A DNA stretch of 43,324 nt. It comes from CAWVWD01 sp965662365. GTDB lineage: Bacteria > Bacteroidota > Bacteroidia > Chitinophagales > Saprospiraceae. The position numbers and the translations under genes are program-made. Below, piece by piece: positions 1 through 8,286 of this stretch (its first letter is position 1; every line of letters starts with the position of its first letter). The notes beneath the pieces were generated by a model. It made no database searches and had not been told where the DNA came from. It was given only the letters and a program-made list of their open reading frames with translations. The stretch covers positions 1-43,324 of the forward strand of contig CBFIHR010000031.1 of NCBI GenBank assembly GCA_965662365.1. The letters are read 5' to 3'.

Positions 1-45
<45 letters not shown>

Positions 46-481
46 TAAATCCTTTGTCCTCTTTCGAGAACTTATCTTATATTAATGCCCGAAGACAATA
101 ATTATTATTTTATAAGACTACTCAAATGTTTCGAAATTGATCTCTCTCCTCGTGTTTCTTGCGAAACTCTCTTCTCTTTAATTAATTTCTGCAATTACTT
201 GCTTGCTTGGTGTTTTACCTAATAACTATTTGGTATTACATAAGCCCGAAGGCTTGTTGTATTATCAAGTTATTAATTATAATTTGTACGTTTTAATTTA
301 ATTCAACTCCATTTAGTCAAATCAAATATCTAAACTTCTACCATCTGTGTCAATGAACTTTTCTGTTATATATTCATCAATATTAATACTAAATTACTAT
401 TGATATAACTTTCTACTTTTTTTTGCTTTTAAACTTGAACTGTTAACTTCAAAACAGTTCGTGTATTTTTCTTAGCGAGTG
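46..481 (-). other. rRNA operon 5' leader (pre-16S)
   Basis: This is the transcribed leader between the promoter nearest to 16S and the mature 16S 5' end, on the minus strand. It is very AT-rich and holds no gene. A small perfect hairpin AAGCC-CGAA-GGCTT lies at 242-255. Precursor-rRNA leaders normally carry antitermination and processing sites, but I could not identify a clear boxA, and the RNase III stem cannot be judged because the 3' half of 16S is outside the window. Confidence 0.7.
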
Positions 482-511
482 CAAAGGTAATTACTTTTGT
501 TTAAACTGCAA
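482..511 (-). promoter_or_regulatory. rrn promoter, proximal (first of four tandem)
   Basis: On the minus strand: -33 TTG (511-509), 19-nt spacer, then -7 TACCTTTG (489-482). This fits the Bacteroidota housekeeping consensus TTG-N19-21-TAnnTTTG. The sequence just downstream begins CACTCGCT, as at the most distal rrn promoter. Confidence 0.85.
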
Positions 512-653
512 GTTTTTTATTGATTATTTTTAAAATAAATTTTGACCCAAGTTTTATTCCAAATCTTAATTTAAATTTTAAAACACTTTCATCAAAACTC
601 AACAATTGCAATTCGTAATTTTATTGCTAAATGCCTCTCTTTAAAAGCGGTCG

Positions 654-684
654 CAAAGGTAATCGTTTTATTTTATTCTGCAAA
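654..684 (-). promoter_or_regulatory. rrn promoter, second of four tandem
   Basis: On the minus strand: TTTG (684-681), 19-nt spacer, TACCTTTG (661-654). It is followed by CGACCGCTTTTAAAG and an AGAGGCA-type start of transcript that is almost identical to the one below the next promoter. Confidence 0.88.
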
Positions 685-823
685 CTTTTCGTGATTTTAT
701 TTTAAAAAAATTTTTCAGAGATTTTAAATCCTCCAAGTGGCTCTTTAAACTGAAACCCTTTGTCTATCTGCATTTTTAAACTGCCACCTTTTTAACTTTA
801 GTGCCTTTCTTTAAAAGCGGTCG

Positions 824-854
824 CAAAGGTAATATCTTTTTTGTTACTCACAAA
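824..854 (-). promoter_or_regulatory. rrn promoter, third of four tandem
   Basis: On the minus strand: TTTG (854-851), 19-nt spacer, TACCTTTG (831-824). Bases 802-833 repeat 632-663 with two differences, covering the -7 element and the first ~25 transcribed bases. Confidence 0.88.
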
Positions 855-982
855 TATTTTATCAAGTTTTTTAAAATTATTTTTAAAAACTCTCAAAACA
901 CATTTTTTAAACAACTATTACCTTTTTCAACCTCATTTGATAATTATTATTAATCATCAATGCCTTTCTTTAAAAGCGAGTG

Positions 983-1013
983 CAAAAGTAGAACATCTTT
1001 TCCTGTAAACCAA
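983..1013 (-). promoter_or_regulatory. rrn promoter, most distal of four tandem
   Basis: On the minus strand: TTG (1013-1011), 20-nt spacer, TACTTTTG (990-983), followed by CACTCGCTTTTAAAGAAAGG. One base of the -7 box differs from the other three. The stretch from 1014 to 1249 upstream holds nothing else I can identify. Confidence 0.8.
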
Positions 1014-1249
1014 GCATTTTTAAATATTTCTCGCTTATTGAAGTCTGCACCTGAAATCGACACACAAACAATTATAGGCGATTCGAAGCTTACTCGTTTT
1101 TATCATCTTATCTACAATTAAAAACAGAACAAACGATAACTATTAAACAGATCTACAAAATATAAATTTTTCATAAAAAAGTGAATTTTTTTTTGATTTA
1201 AAACTTGCGAGTATCATATCAATCACACCAAGATAATACCTAAAACAAC

Positions 1250-1293
1250 AAAAAGACAAAGTAATTAATTGATTATCAATACTTTGTCTTTTT
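1250..1293. terminator. Terminator downstream of parE (symmetrical)
   Basis: Perfect 14-bp inverted repeat, AAAAAGACAAAGTA (1250-1263) and TACTTTGTCTTTTT (1280-1293), with a 16-nt loop and T-runs on both strands. It sits 22 bases past the parE stop, and separates parE from the rrn promoters. Confidence 0.85.
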
Positions 1294-1315
1294 GAATGTA
1301 AATTTTAAAGTTATT

Positions 1316-3184
1316 CTAAACCGCTACTAACTCCGCTTCATCCTTTTCTATTCGTAGATTATCAATAATAAACGTCTGGCGTTTCGGCGTATTTTTTCCC
1401 ATATAATAGGACAATACATTATCGACATCCGTTTCTTCTTGAAGGATAACAGGCTCAAGGCGAATATCTTCACCGATAAACTGTCCAAATTCTTTTGGAG
1501 AAATCTCTCCTAATCCTTTGAATCGGGTGACTTCGGGACTATTTTTTAGTTTTTTAAGAGCTTTTTGCTTTTCCTCTTCGCTGTAACAATAAATCGTTTC
1601 CTTTTTATTACGCACACGGAATAATGGCGTTTCTAATATATAAAGGTGTCCGTTACGTACCAAATCTGGGAAAAACTGCAAAAAGAAAGTCAGTAACAAT
1701 AATCGAATGTGCATACCATCGACATCGGCATCCGTTGCGATGACAACCCGATTATAACGCAAATCGTCTAAACCGTCTTCAATATTCAAAGCGTGTTGCA
1801 ACAAGTTGAACTCTTCGTTTTGGTAAACCACCTTTTTTGTAAGGTTGTAACAGTTTAATGGTTTCCCTCGAAGTGAGAAAACAGCTTGCGTTTGCACATC
1901 TCGTGCTTTGGTAATCGAGCCGCTGGCAGAATCTCCCTCGGTGATAAATAAGGTTGTTTCCAAATGACGATTGTTATCATCTGTTTTCAATGGTTTATTA
2001 AAATGATAGCGACAATCTCTCAACTTTTTATTGTGAACATTGGCTTTTCTGGCACGTTGATTCGCCAACTTTTTGATTCCTGCAATGTCTTTGCGTTCTC
2101 TTTCCGATTGTAAAATCCGTTTTTGAAGTGCTTTTGCTGTTTCTGGATTTTTGTGTAAAAAATCGTCCAAATGCTTTTTTACAAAATCACCAATAAATTT
2201 ACGAACCGTTTCTGCATCAGGCCCCATGTGAGTCGAACCCAATTTGGTTTTTGTCTGTGACTCAAACAACGGCTCTTCTACCCTCACACTAACGGCTGCA
2301 ATTATCGCAGTCCGAACATCCGCCGCCTCGTAACTTTTTCCATAAAAATCACGCACCGTTTCGACAACGGCTTGACGAAAAGCATTTTGATGCGTTCCAC
2401 CTTGTGTCGTGTGCTGACCATTGACGAAAGAATAATATTGTTCGCCATATTGCGAACCGTGCGTCATTGCAATTTCGATGTCTTCGCCTTTGAAGTGAAT
2501 AATCGGATAGCGATGATTATCCGGATTCGTTTTACGATTCAATAAGTCCCTTAAACCAAAACGAGAATAAAATGATTTATCATTAAAATTAATGCGTAGA
2601 CCTGCATTTAGATAAACATAATTCCACAGTAAATTTTCAATAAATTCAGAACGAAATTTATAATTTTTAAAAACCGTATTATCGGGAATAAACTCGATTA
2701 GCGTTCCGTTGCCTTCGGTTGTTTTTGCTAATTTAATATCTTCCGTCACGTTTCCTCTCGAAAACTGAAAAGCTTTAGTTTTGCCTTCACGGAATGCTTG
2801 AACGTGAAAATGTGTCGACAATGCATTCACCGCTTTCAGACCGACACCATTTAAACCCACCGACTTTTTAAAGGCTTTCGAGTCAAATTTTCCACCTGTG
2901 TTAATTTTAGAAACAACATCGGACACTTTTCCTAACGGAATACCACGACCATAATCTCGAACGATCGCTTTTCCATCTTCTACCTTGATATCGATTTCCT
3001 TTCCGTGCCCCATTGCATATTCATCAATAGAATTATCGACGACTTCTTTTAATAAAATATAAATTCCATCATCTGCCGCAGTTCCATCGCCTAACTTACC
3101 GATGTACATTCCTGCACGCATTCTAATGTGTTCTTTCCAATCGAGGGAACGAATATTATCTTCTGTATATGTTACTTTTGCCAT
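1316..3184 (-). CDS. parE: DNA topoisomerase IV subunit B (ParE, GyrB-type ATPase)
   Basis: 622 aa. Type IIA topoisomerase ATPase subunit; with ParC it decatenates daughter chromosomes. The N-terminal GHKL ATPase domain shows EVVDNSIDE (Asn51), DYGRGIP (78-83) and the ATP-lid region GLNGVGLKAVN (110-120). The TOPRIM domain shows EGDSASG (416-422) and the metal-binding DADVDG (485-490), followed by RFKGLGE (554-560). The length and the lack of the insertion typical of many GyrB proteins favour ParE over GyrB, and it matches the usual flavobacterial ParE size of about 620 aa. parC is not adjacent in this window, so the ParE/GyrB choice rests on sequence style and length. ATG start at 3184; a good promoter lies about 140 bp upstream. 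Confidence 0.93.
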   Translation of the reverse strand: MAKVTYTEDNIRSLDWKEHIRMRAGMYIGKLGDGTAADDGIYILLKEVVDNSIDEYAMGHGKEIDIKVEDGKAIVRDYGRGIPLGKVSDVVSKINTGGKFDSKAFKKSVGLNGVGLKAVNALSTHFHVQAFREGKTKAFQFSRGNVTEDIKLAKTTEGNGTLIEFIPDNTVFKNYKFRSEFIENLLWNYVYLNAGLRINFNDKSFYSRFGLRDLLNRKTNPDNHRYPIIHFKGEDIEIAMTHGSQYGEQYYSFVNGQHTTQGGTHQNAFRQAVVETVRDFYGKSYEAADVRTAIIAAVSVRVEEPLFESQTKTKLGSTHMGPDAETVRKFIGDFVKKHLDDFLHKNPETAKALQKRILQSERERKDIAGIKKLANQRARKANVHNKKLRDCRYHFNKPLKTDDNNRHLETTLFITEGDSASGSITKARDVQTQAVFSLRGKPLNCYNLTKKVVYQNEEFNLLQHALNIEDGLDDLRYNRVVIATDADVDGMHIRLLLLTFFLQFFPDLVRNGHLYILETPLFRVRNKKETIYCYSEEEKQKALKKLKNSPEVTRFKGLGEISPKEFGQFIGEDIRLEPVILQEETDVDNVLSYYMGKNTPKRQTFIIDNLRIEKDEAELVAV

Positions 3185-3323
3185 TTTTTACAATTTATCC
3201 CGAGTTTTCGAGAGTAGATGGCTAACGGTGGATTCCGAGTTTTCGGGACAAGCAGCTAAAAGCAATTCCAACGTAAACCTTTTTTTATTTAATTTATTTA
3301 ATAATCCGAAATACTTACAAAAG

Positions 3324-3354
3324 CAAATCTATTTTTAAAACAAATAGTTGCCAA
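3324..3354 (-). promoter_or_regulatory. Predicted parE promoter
   Basis: On the minus strand: TTG (3354-3352), 20-nt spacer, TAGATTTG (3331-3324). It matches TTG-N19-21-TAnnTTTG and predicts a leader of about 130 nt before the parE ATG. It overlaps the proposed TTG start of the divergent membrane-protein gene. Confidence 0.65.
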
Positions 3355-3953
3355 AAATACAAAAAAGGCATTTAAAAACCTATTTTTATAAACAATTTGA
3401 TTTAACTGAATTTAATTATACGCAAAAATACGAAATTTTGAACTTCTACAATTTTCAACAAACAGAAGCTTTCACTTTGATTACGAAATCATTGCGACGA
3501 GAGCGACATCAAAAACTGATCGTCGGAATTGTAGCATTAATTTTTGCAGCTTGGCTGACGACTTACTTTCCGTTGGAACGACATCAATGGATTTTGGGCG
3601 TTTTATTGGCAATTTCGTTGGTTTCCGGGATTTTGATTATTTATAACGTGATTCGTAATTGGCAAATTGAAAAAATGCAATTCATACAATTATTGAAATA
3701 TGAACCGCAAGAAATCGTCTGGGTGTATCATTTGGAAACGCAACGCCTACCTTTCGGGATTCAATTTCAATATGACTGCACCTTATATATAAAGTTAATG
3801 AACCGTGATTTTATCGAATTAAAATTGCCGAAAGGCAAAGTAAAAATGGTATCAAAAACCCTTAATCCTTTATTACCTCATGCGACTTTTGGCTATTCGC
3901 CTGAAAATGCGCAATGGTATGTAGCGAATCCTGCTTTGTTGTTGAAACATTGA
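3348..3953 (+). CDS. Hypothetical two-helix membrane protein
   Basis: 201 aa, not recognised as a named family. Two adjacent hydrophobic helices at about residues 58-75 and 81-100 are followed by a charged soluble C-terminal half, suggesting a small inner-membrane protein with a cytoplasmic tail. The N-terminus is basic and aromatic-rich (KTYFYKQFDLTEF at 10-22). There is no ATG near the start: the only candidate is TTG at 3348, directly after an in-frame TAG, and the next in-frame ATG falls after the membrane segments. The reading frame is long and free of stops with ordinary composition, so I believe the gene; its start is uncertain. It diverges from parE. Confidence 0.65.
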   Translation: MPKIQKRHLKTYFYKQFDLTEFNYTQKYEILNFYNFQQTEAFTLITKSLRRERHQKLIVGIVALIFAAWLTTYFPLERHQWILGVLLAISLVSGILIIYNVIRNWQIEKMQFIQLLKYEPQEIVWVYHLETQRLPFGIQFQYDCTLYIKLMNRDFIELKLPKGKVKMVSKTLNPLLPHATFGYSPENAQWYVANPALLLKH

Positions 3954-3960
3954 TTAGACT

Positions 3961-4190
3961 TCTGAAAACGTCGGAGATTTTTAAAACCCCTAAAATATTG
4001 AAATTTTCGCTTACTACTGAACATTATAACTTATAATCACAACTTATCCCAAAATTTCAGGATAGTTTTTTCATGTTTTTTAAAGCGTTTTTAGTCAATT
4101 TAGTCAAACGTTGACTTCAAGTCACCGTTTGACTCGCTTATATTTTGGCTTTTTAGGCAGGAAGTGTATAAAATCTCCGAAGTTTTCAGA
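3961..4190. repeat. 230-bp element with 21-bp terminal inverted repeats
   Basis: The ends 3961-3981 (TCTGAAAACGTCGGAGATTTT) and 4170-4190 are inverted repeats with one mismatch in 21. Inside lies a strong hairpin, GTCAAACGTTGACT (4103-4116) and AGTCACCGTTTGAC (4120-4133), and a weaker palindrome TATCC/GGATA near 4044-4064. No coding sequence or clear target duplication is visible. It resembles a MITE or an extragenic palindromic repeat, and could also act as a terminator for the gene ending at 3953. Confidence 0.55.
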
Positions 4191-4496
4191 ATTAATTTAT
4201 ATTATCTACACTTTGAACGGTTTTACATTTTCTGTGTATTTGCAATCAAAAATGTCATGTATTGTTACTTCTATTTTAAATTTTACATGACAATCGTAGA
4301 ATTGCCTCACATTTTATTATTTTTGTCACGGTTTTTTTCGGACACGAACTGACGCAAATTACACGAATTGATTTAATCCGTTGATTTTCAATATATTTTA
4401 ATAAAAAACATTGATTATTTCAATTAGAATTCGTGTAATTCACCATCATTCGTACCTAAACAAAAAAAAGCATAAAACGCTAATTACGATACATTT
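4191..4496. other. Intergenic region upstream of the DUF2723 gene
   Basis: About 300 bases of AT-rich sequence before the ATG at 4497. I see no consensus -33/-7 pair and no RNA gene. A 62-codon frame at 4164-4352 has atypical composition (Phe/Tyr/Cys-rich) and overlaps the repeat, so I do not call it. Confidence 0.5.
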
Positions 4497-7400
4497 ATGA
4501 AATCTTTTAAGTTTTTGAATAACATTATTGGTTGGGTTGTTTTTGCAATAGCCGCAACAGTTTATATCCTAACTGCCGAGCCGACTGGTAGTTTATGGGA
4601 TTGTGGAGAGTTCATCGCTGGTGCTCACAAGTTACAGGTAGTTCACCCTCCTGGCGCACCTTTATTTTTGATGATTGGTAGAATGTTCACCTTTATAGCC
4701 GAAATATTTACGGATACAGAAGCGCATCCTGAAAATATTGCCTACGCTGTGAATATCATGTCTGGTATTTTTACGGCATTAGCTGTTTTATTCACATTTT
4801 GGACGACCACTATCTTAGGTCGTTTGGCTTTGGTTGGTCGTAGCGAAGAGGAATTGACGACAGGTCAAACTATCGCTATCTTAGGTGCTGGTGTTGTTAC
4901 AGGTTTAGCTGCAACCTTTGCGACTTCGGTTTGGTTTTCAGCGGTTGAAGGTGAGGTTTATGCGATGTCAACCGGTTTTACAGCTTTAGTGATGTGGGCT
5001 GGTTTCAAATGGTACAGTTTGCCGGATACTTCTCAGAATGACCGTTGGTTAGTATTTGCAGCGTATATGGCTGGTTTATCAATTGGAGTTCACTTACTAA
5101 GTTTGTTGACTTTCCCACTTTTAGGTATTTTATATGTATTAAAGAAGAAGCCGAACGCTACTTTTATGAATATGATAATTGGTGCAGCAGCAGGTGTTGG
5201 TGTGTTGGTTTTGGTTCAGGGAATTATCATCTTGAAACTGCCGGGCATCGGTGCTTGGTTTGATAGAATCTTCGTTAACGGTTTTGGGCTGCCGCCTTAT
5301 AGCGGAATCCTATTCTTTATATTGTTATTAATCGGTGGTATTGTTTTCGGTGTTCGCTATGCCGATCAACGAGTTCGTCCCGACTTGCAAAAAGCCGTTA
5401 TTGCTTTCGCAATGGTTTTAGTTGGTTTCTCAACTTATGGAATGATTGTCGTGCGTGCGAATGCGAATACACCTATTAATATGAATAACCCGAGTGATGT
5501 ATTCAGCTTGGTATCTTACTTAAACCGTGAGCAATATGGTGATAGACCTTTATTATATGGACCACACTTCGACGCCTCTCCTATTAATCAAGATATTACA
5601 GATAAATACGGTTACGTAGAAGATGAAAATGGAAATGGTCGCTACGAAGTAATAGATAGAAAGTTAGATTATATCTACCGTCCACAAGATAAAATGTTGT
5701 TTCCTCGTATCGGTCACTACGACAGAAAAGAACAGCATCGTGCATGGATGAACGGCAGACCTGGAAAGCCTACTATGGCAGATAATATCAGCTTCTTTTT
5801 CAGGTATCAAATCAATTGGATGTACTGGCGATACTTTATGTGGAATTTTGTTGGTCGCCAAAATGGTGATCAAGGATTTTTTCCACAAGATGTATCAAGA
5901 GGTCACTGGATGTCAGGTGTAAAGTTTGTAGACGAATCGAGATTGTTCAATCAAGATCAATTACCTCGCTACATGAAAGAACATCAAGGAAAAAATCACT
6001 ATTATTTCTTACCATTGATATTCGGTTTATTCGGAATATTTTTCCACTTCCGTGAACGTAGAAACGAAGCCTTAGCGGTCTTAGCGATGTTCTTAATGAC
6101 TGGTTTAGCCATTATTATTTATTCAAATCAGCCACCAAACGAACCTCGTGAACGGGATTACGTACAGGCAGGGTCGATACTAACGTTCTGTATTTGGATA
6201 GGTATGGGCGTGATTGCGATTTATAAAATCTTGAGTGAGCGAGGGATTCCAGCAGTTGCTGGTGCGGCAGTCGCTTCGATTTTAGCTTTATCGGCGCCAG
6301 TCATCATGGGTGCTCAAAACTGGGACGATCATAGCCGTGCAAGTCATACAGGAGCAAGAGATTATGCTATCAACTTTTTAGAAACTTGCGAACCAAATGC
6401 GATCATCTTTACGCACGGTGACAACGATACTTATCCTCTTTGGTACGCACAAGAAGTCGAAAATATTCGTACAGATGTACGTGTTGTGAATTTGAGTTTA
6501 TTAGCCGTAGATTGGTATATTAATCAATTGCGCCGCCAAATTAACGACTCGCCAAAAATCGAAATGACGATTTCTAAAGAGGCATATCGTGGCTATTCTC
6601 GTAACTTCTTACGTTATGACAACAAGTTTGGAGAAAATAACTTTACTGACATTAAAAAAGTCGTAGAATATATTGGTAAAGACCAAAACGGCGGTCGTTC
6701 TGGACAAACGGCTTTCATTCCAACAAGAAGTATTCGAATTCCTGTTGATAAAGAAAAAGTAATCGCTAACGGTACAGTTTTACCAACGGATTCTACTAAT
6801 ATTTTAGATGCCATTGAATTTAGACTTCCAAGAAAATCACAAGATATTAATCGAGATGGTTTACAAAAAGATGAAATTGCTATATTAGATATTATTGCAA
6901 GCAACAACTGGGACCGTCCGATTTATTTCTCTGTCACTTGTCGTCCGGAGAAATTGTTAGGATTAAATAATTATTTACAACTAGAAGGAATGGGCTTCCG
7001 TATCATTCCTGTTAAATCCCAAAGTGACAAGCGTTTTGGTATGTTAGGAGCTGGTCGTGTTGCGGTTGATTCGATGTATAACAACATTATGACGAAATTC
7101 CGTTGGGGTAACTTTGATAAAGAACAGTTATTTGTAGATAAGAGTTATAATCCGAGTGTGTATAGCATGCGAGGGGCAATGATTCGTTTAGCAACTGTTC
7201 TATTACAACAAGGCGACAACGAACGTGCGATGAATATAGCGGATAAGTGCTTAGAGGTTTATCCAAATATGAACTTTCCGTTTGATAATCAGACACTTTC
7301 GATAATTAGAGTTTATCAACAAGCTGGTAATTTAGAAAGAGGTAAAAAACATGTGATTACCTTAGCGGAAGAGTTAGCAGACAGAATGCAGTTTTACAAG

Positions 7401-7571
7401 TCATTGTCTAAACCAAAAGCAATTGAAAGCTTCGGAAACGATAGACAAAGTACAGCACAAGCGATTCCTCAATTGATTCAGATTGTGGATGCTGCTGGTA
7501 GCGAAGCATTGAAAAAAGAAGTGAAAGATATTTTAGCGGCTGAAATTACACCGACGAATGTACCAAATTAA
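4497..7571 (+). CDS. DUF2723 family polytopic membrane protein (TMEM260-like, GT117-type protein O-glycosyltransferase candidate)
   Basis: 1024 aa. The N-terminal signature SLWDCGEFIAGAHKL (32-46) followed by VHPPGAP (49-55) is the hallmark of PF11028, whose eukaryotic member TMEM260 is a protein O-mannosyltransferase. The Asp/Glu pair at 35 and 38 corresponds to the acidic motif in the first loop of GT-C enzymes. About ten or more hydrophobic helices fill the first ~600 residues. A large soluble region follows, ending in TPR-like helices (about 910-990: QQGDNERAMNIADKCLEVYP). Bacteroidota have a general periplasmic protein O-glycosylation system, and a role there is inferred, not shown. ATG start; a terminator follows at 7628. 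Family assignment is firm, catalytic function is not. Confidence 0.85.
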   Translation: MKSFKFLNNIIGWVVFAIAATVYILTAEPTGSLWDCGEFIAGAHKLQVVHPPGAPLFLMIGRMFTFIAEIFTDTEAHPENIAYAVNIMSGIFTALAVLFTFWTTTILGRLALVGRSEEELTTGQTIAILGAGVVTGLAATFATSVWFSAVEGEVYAMSTGFTALVMWAGFKWYSLPDTSQNDRWLVFAAYMAGLSIGVHLLSLLTFPLLGILYVLKKKPNATFMNMIIGAAAGVGVLVLVQGIIILKLPGIGAWFDRIFVNGFGLPPYSGILFFILLLIGGIVFGVRYADQRVRPDLQKAVIAFAMVLVGFSTYGMIVVRANANTPINMNNPSDVFSLVSYLNREQYGDRPLLYGPHFDASPINQDITDKYGYVEDENGNGRYEVIDRKLDYIYRPQDKMLFPRIGHYDRKEQHRAWMNGRPGKPTMADNISFFFRYQINWMYWRYFMWNFVGRQNGDQGFFPQDVSRGHWMSGVKFVDESRLFNQDQLPRYMKEHQGKNHYYFLPLIFGLFGIFFHFRERRNEALAVLAMFLMTGLAIIIYSNQPPNEPRERDYVQAGSILTFCIWIGMGVIAIYKILSERGIPAVAGAAVASILALSAPVIMGAQNWDDHSRASHTGARDYAINFLETCEPNAIIFTHGDNDTYPLWYAQEVENIRTDVRVVNLSLLAVDWYINQLRRQINDSPKIEMTISKEAYRGYSRNFLRYDNKFGENNFTDIKKVVEYIGKDQNGGRSGQTAFIPTRSIRIPVDKEKVIANGTVLPTDSTNILDAIEFRLPRKSQDINRDGLQKDEIAILDIIASNNWDRPIYFSVTCRPEKLLGLNNYLQLEGMGFRIIPVKSQSDKRFGMLGAGRVAVDSMYNNIMTKFRWGNFDKEQLFVDKSYNPSVYSMRGAMIRLATVLLQQGDNERAMNIADKCLEVYPNMNFPFDNQTLSIIRVYQQAGNLERGKKHVITLAEELADRMQFYKSLSKPKAIESFGNDRQSTAQAIPQLIQIVDAAGSEALKKEVKDILAAEITPTNVPN

Positions 7572-7627
7572 TTAGGATGCAATCTTTAGTTTTCAGTCAG
7601 CAGTATTTGAATATATTTTTTTAAAAT

Positions 7628-7655
7628 AAAAAGGGTGGCTTCGGCTGCCCTTTTT
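7628..7655 (+). terminator. Terminator after the DUF2723 gene
   Basis: AAAAAGGGTGGC-TTCG-GCTGCCCTTTTT: a 12-position stem with two G.U pairs, a TTCG tetraloop and a T-run, 57 bases after the stop codon. Confidence 0.8.
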
Positions 7656-7705
7656 AATTGATAAATTTGATTATCGTAAAATCGACTAATCATGATTAAT
7701 CATTA

Positions 7706-7717
7706 CCGAGAAATCGG
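7706..7717. repeat. Short palindrome CCGA-N4-TCGG
   Basis: CCGAGAAATCGG followed by GACAAGC, 20 bases upstream of the rpiB start. The same CCGA-N4-TCGG layout occurs at 3235-3246 (also followed by GACAAGC), 14667-14680 and 33680-33693. Confidence 0.55.
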
Positions 7718-7737
7718 GACAAGCTAAATCACTAAAC

Positions 7738-8172
7738 ATGAAAATATCAATTGGTTGCGATCACGCAGGTTATCCCTACAAACAGGCGATTATTGATTTA
7801 TTAAAATCAAAAAATATTGAAGTCAAAGATTTCGGGACGTATTCCTTAGATTCTGTCGATTATGCAGATTTTGTGCATCCAACGGCTGAAATGGTCGAAA
7901 AAGGAGAAGCACGATTCGGCATTTTACTCTGTGGTAGCGGAAACGGGGTTTCGATGACCGCTAATAAGCATCAAGACATCCGTGCAGCATTATGCTGGAC
8001 AGAAGAGCTGGCTACTTTAGCCCGTCAACACAACGATGCAAATATATTATCGATTCCGGTACGCTTTGTTTCTGAAGCATTAGCATTAAATATGGTTAAC
8101 GCTTTTTTGGAAGCAGAATTTGAAGGTGGCCGACACCAGCGTAGGGTAGCAAAAATTCCATTAAGTTGTTAA
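7738..8172 (+). CDS. rpiB: Ribose-5-phosphate isomerase B
   Basis: 144 aa, typical RpiB/LacAB length. It interconverts ribulose 5-phosphate and ribose 5-phosphate in the non-oxidative pentose phosphate pathway. Visible family motifs: IGCDHAGY (5-12), the catalytic loop CGSGNG (Cys65-Gly70) and HNDANILSIPVRF (98-110). It starts at ATG 7738. It lies between two terminators and is probably transcribed alone. Confidence 0.95.
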   Translation: MKISIGCDHAGYPYKQAIIDLLKSKNIEVKDFGTYSLDSVDYADFVHPTAEMVEKGEARFGILLCGSGNGVSMTANKHQDIRAALCWTEELATLARQHNDANILSIPVRFVSEALALNMVNAFLEAEFEGGRHQRRVAKIPLSC

Positions 8173-8220
8173 ATTTGAACTCAATCCTACTATTTTTAAG
8201 GAAATAGTCAGGAATAACCT

Positions 8221-8264
8221 AAAAAGCGAATTACATTGAATAAAATCATTGTAATTCGCTTTTT
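8221..8264. terminator. Bidirectional terminator between rpiB and the CotH gene
   Basis: Perfect 15-bp inverted repeat AAAAAGCGAATTACA (8221-8235) and TGTAATTCGCTTTTT (8250-8264), with T-runs on both strands, between convergent genes. Confidence 0.9.
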
Positions 8265-8286
8265 ATTTTATAAGATTTCGTCTTTT

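Noticed and set aside
3102..3338. 78-codon plus-strand ORF
   Set aside because: Antisense to the start of parE and running into the parE promoter; no coding character.
4164..4352. 62-codon plus-strand ORF
   Set aside because: Overlaps the inverted-repeat element, has Phe/Tyr/Cys-rich low-complexity composition and no promoter.
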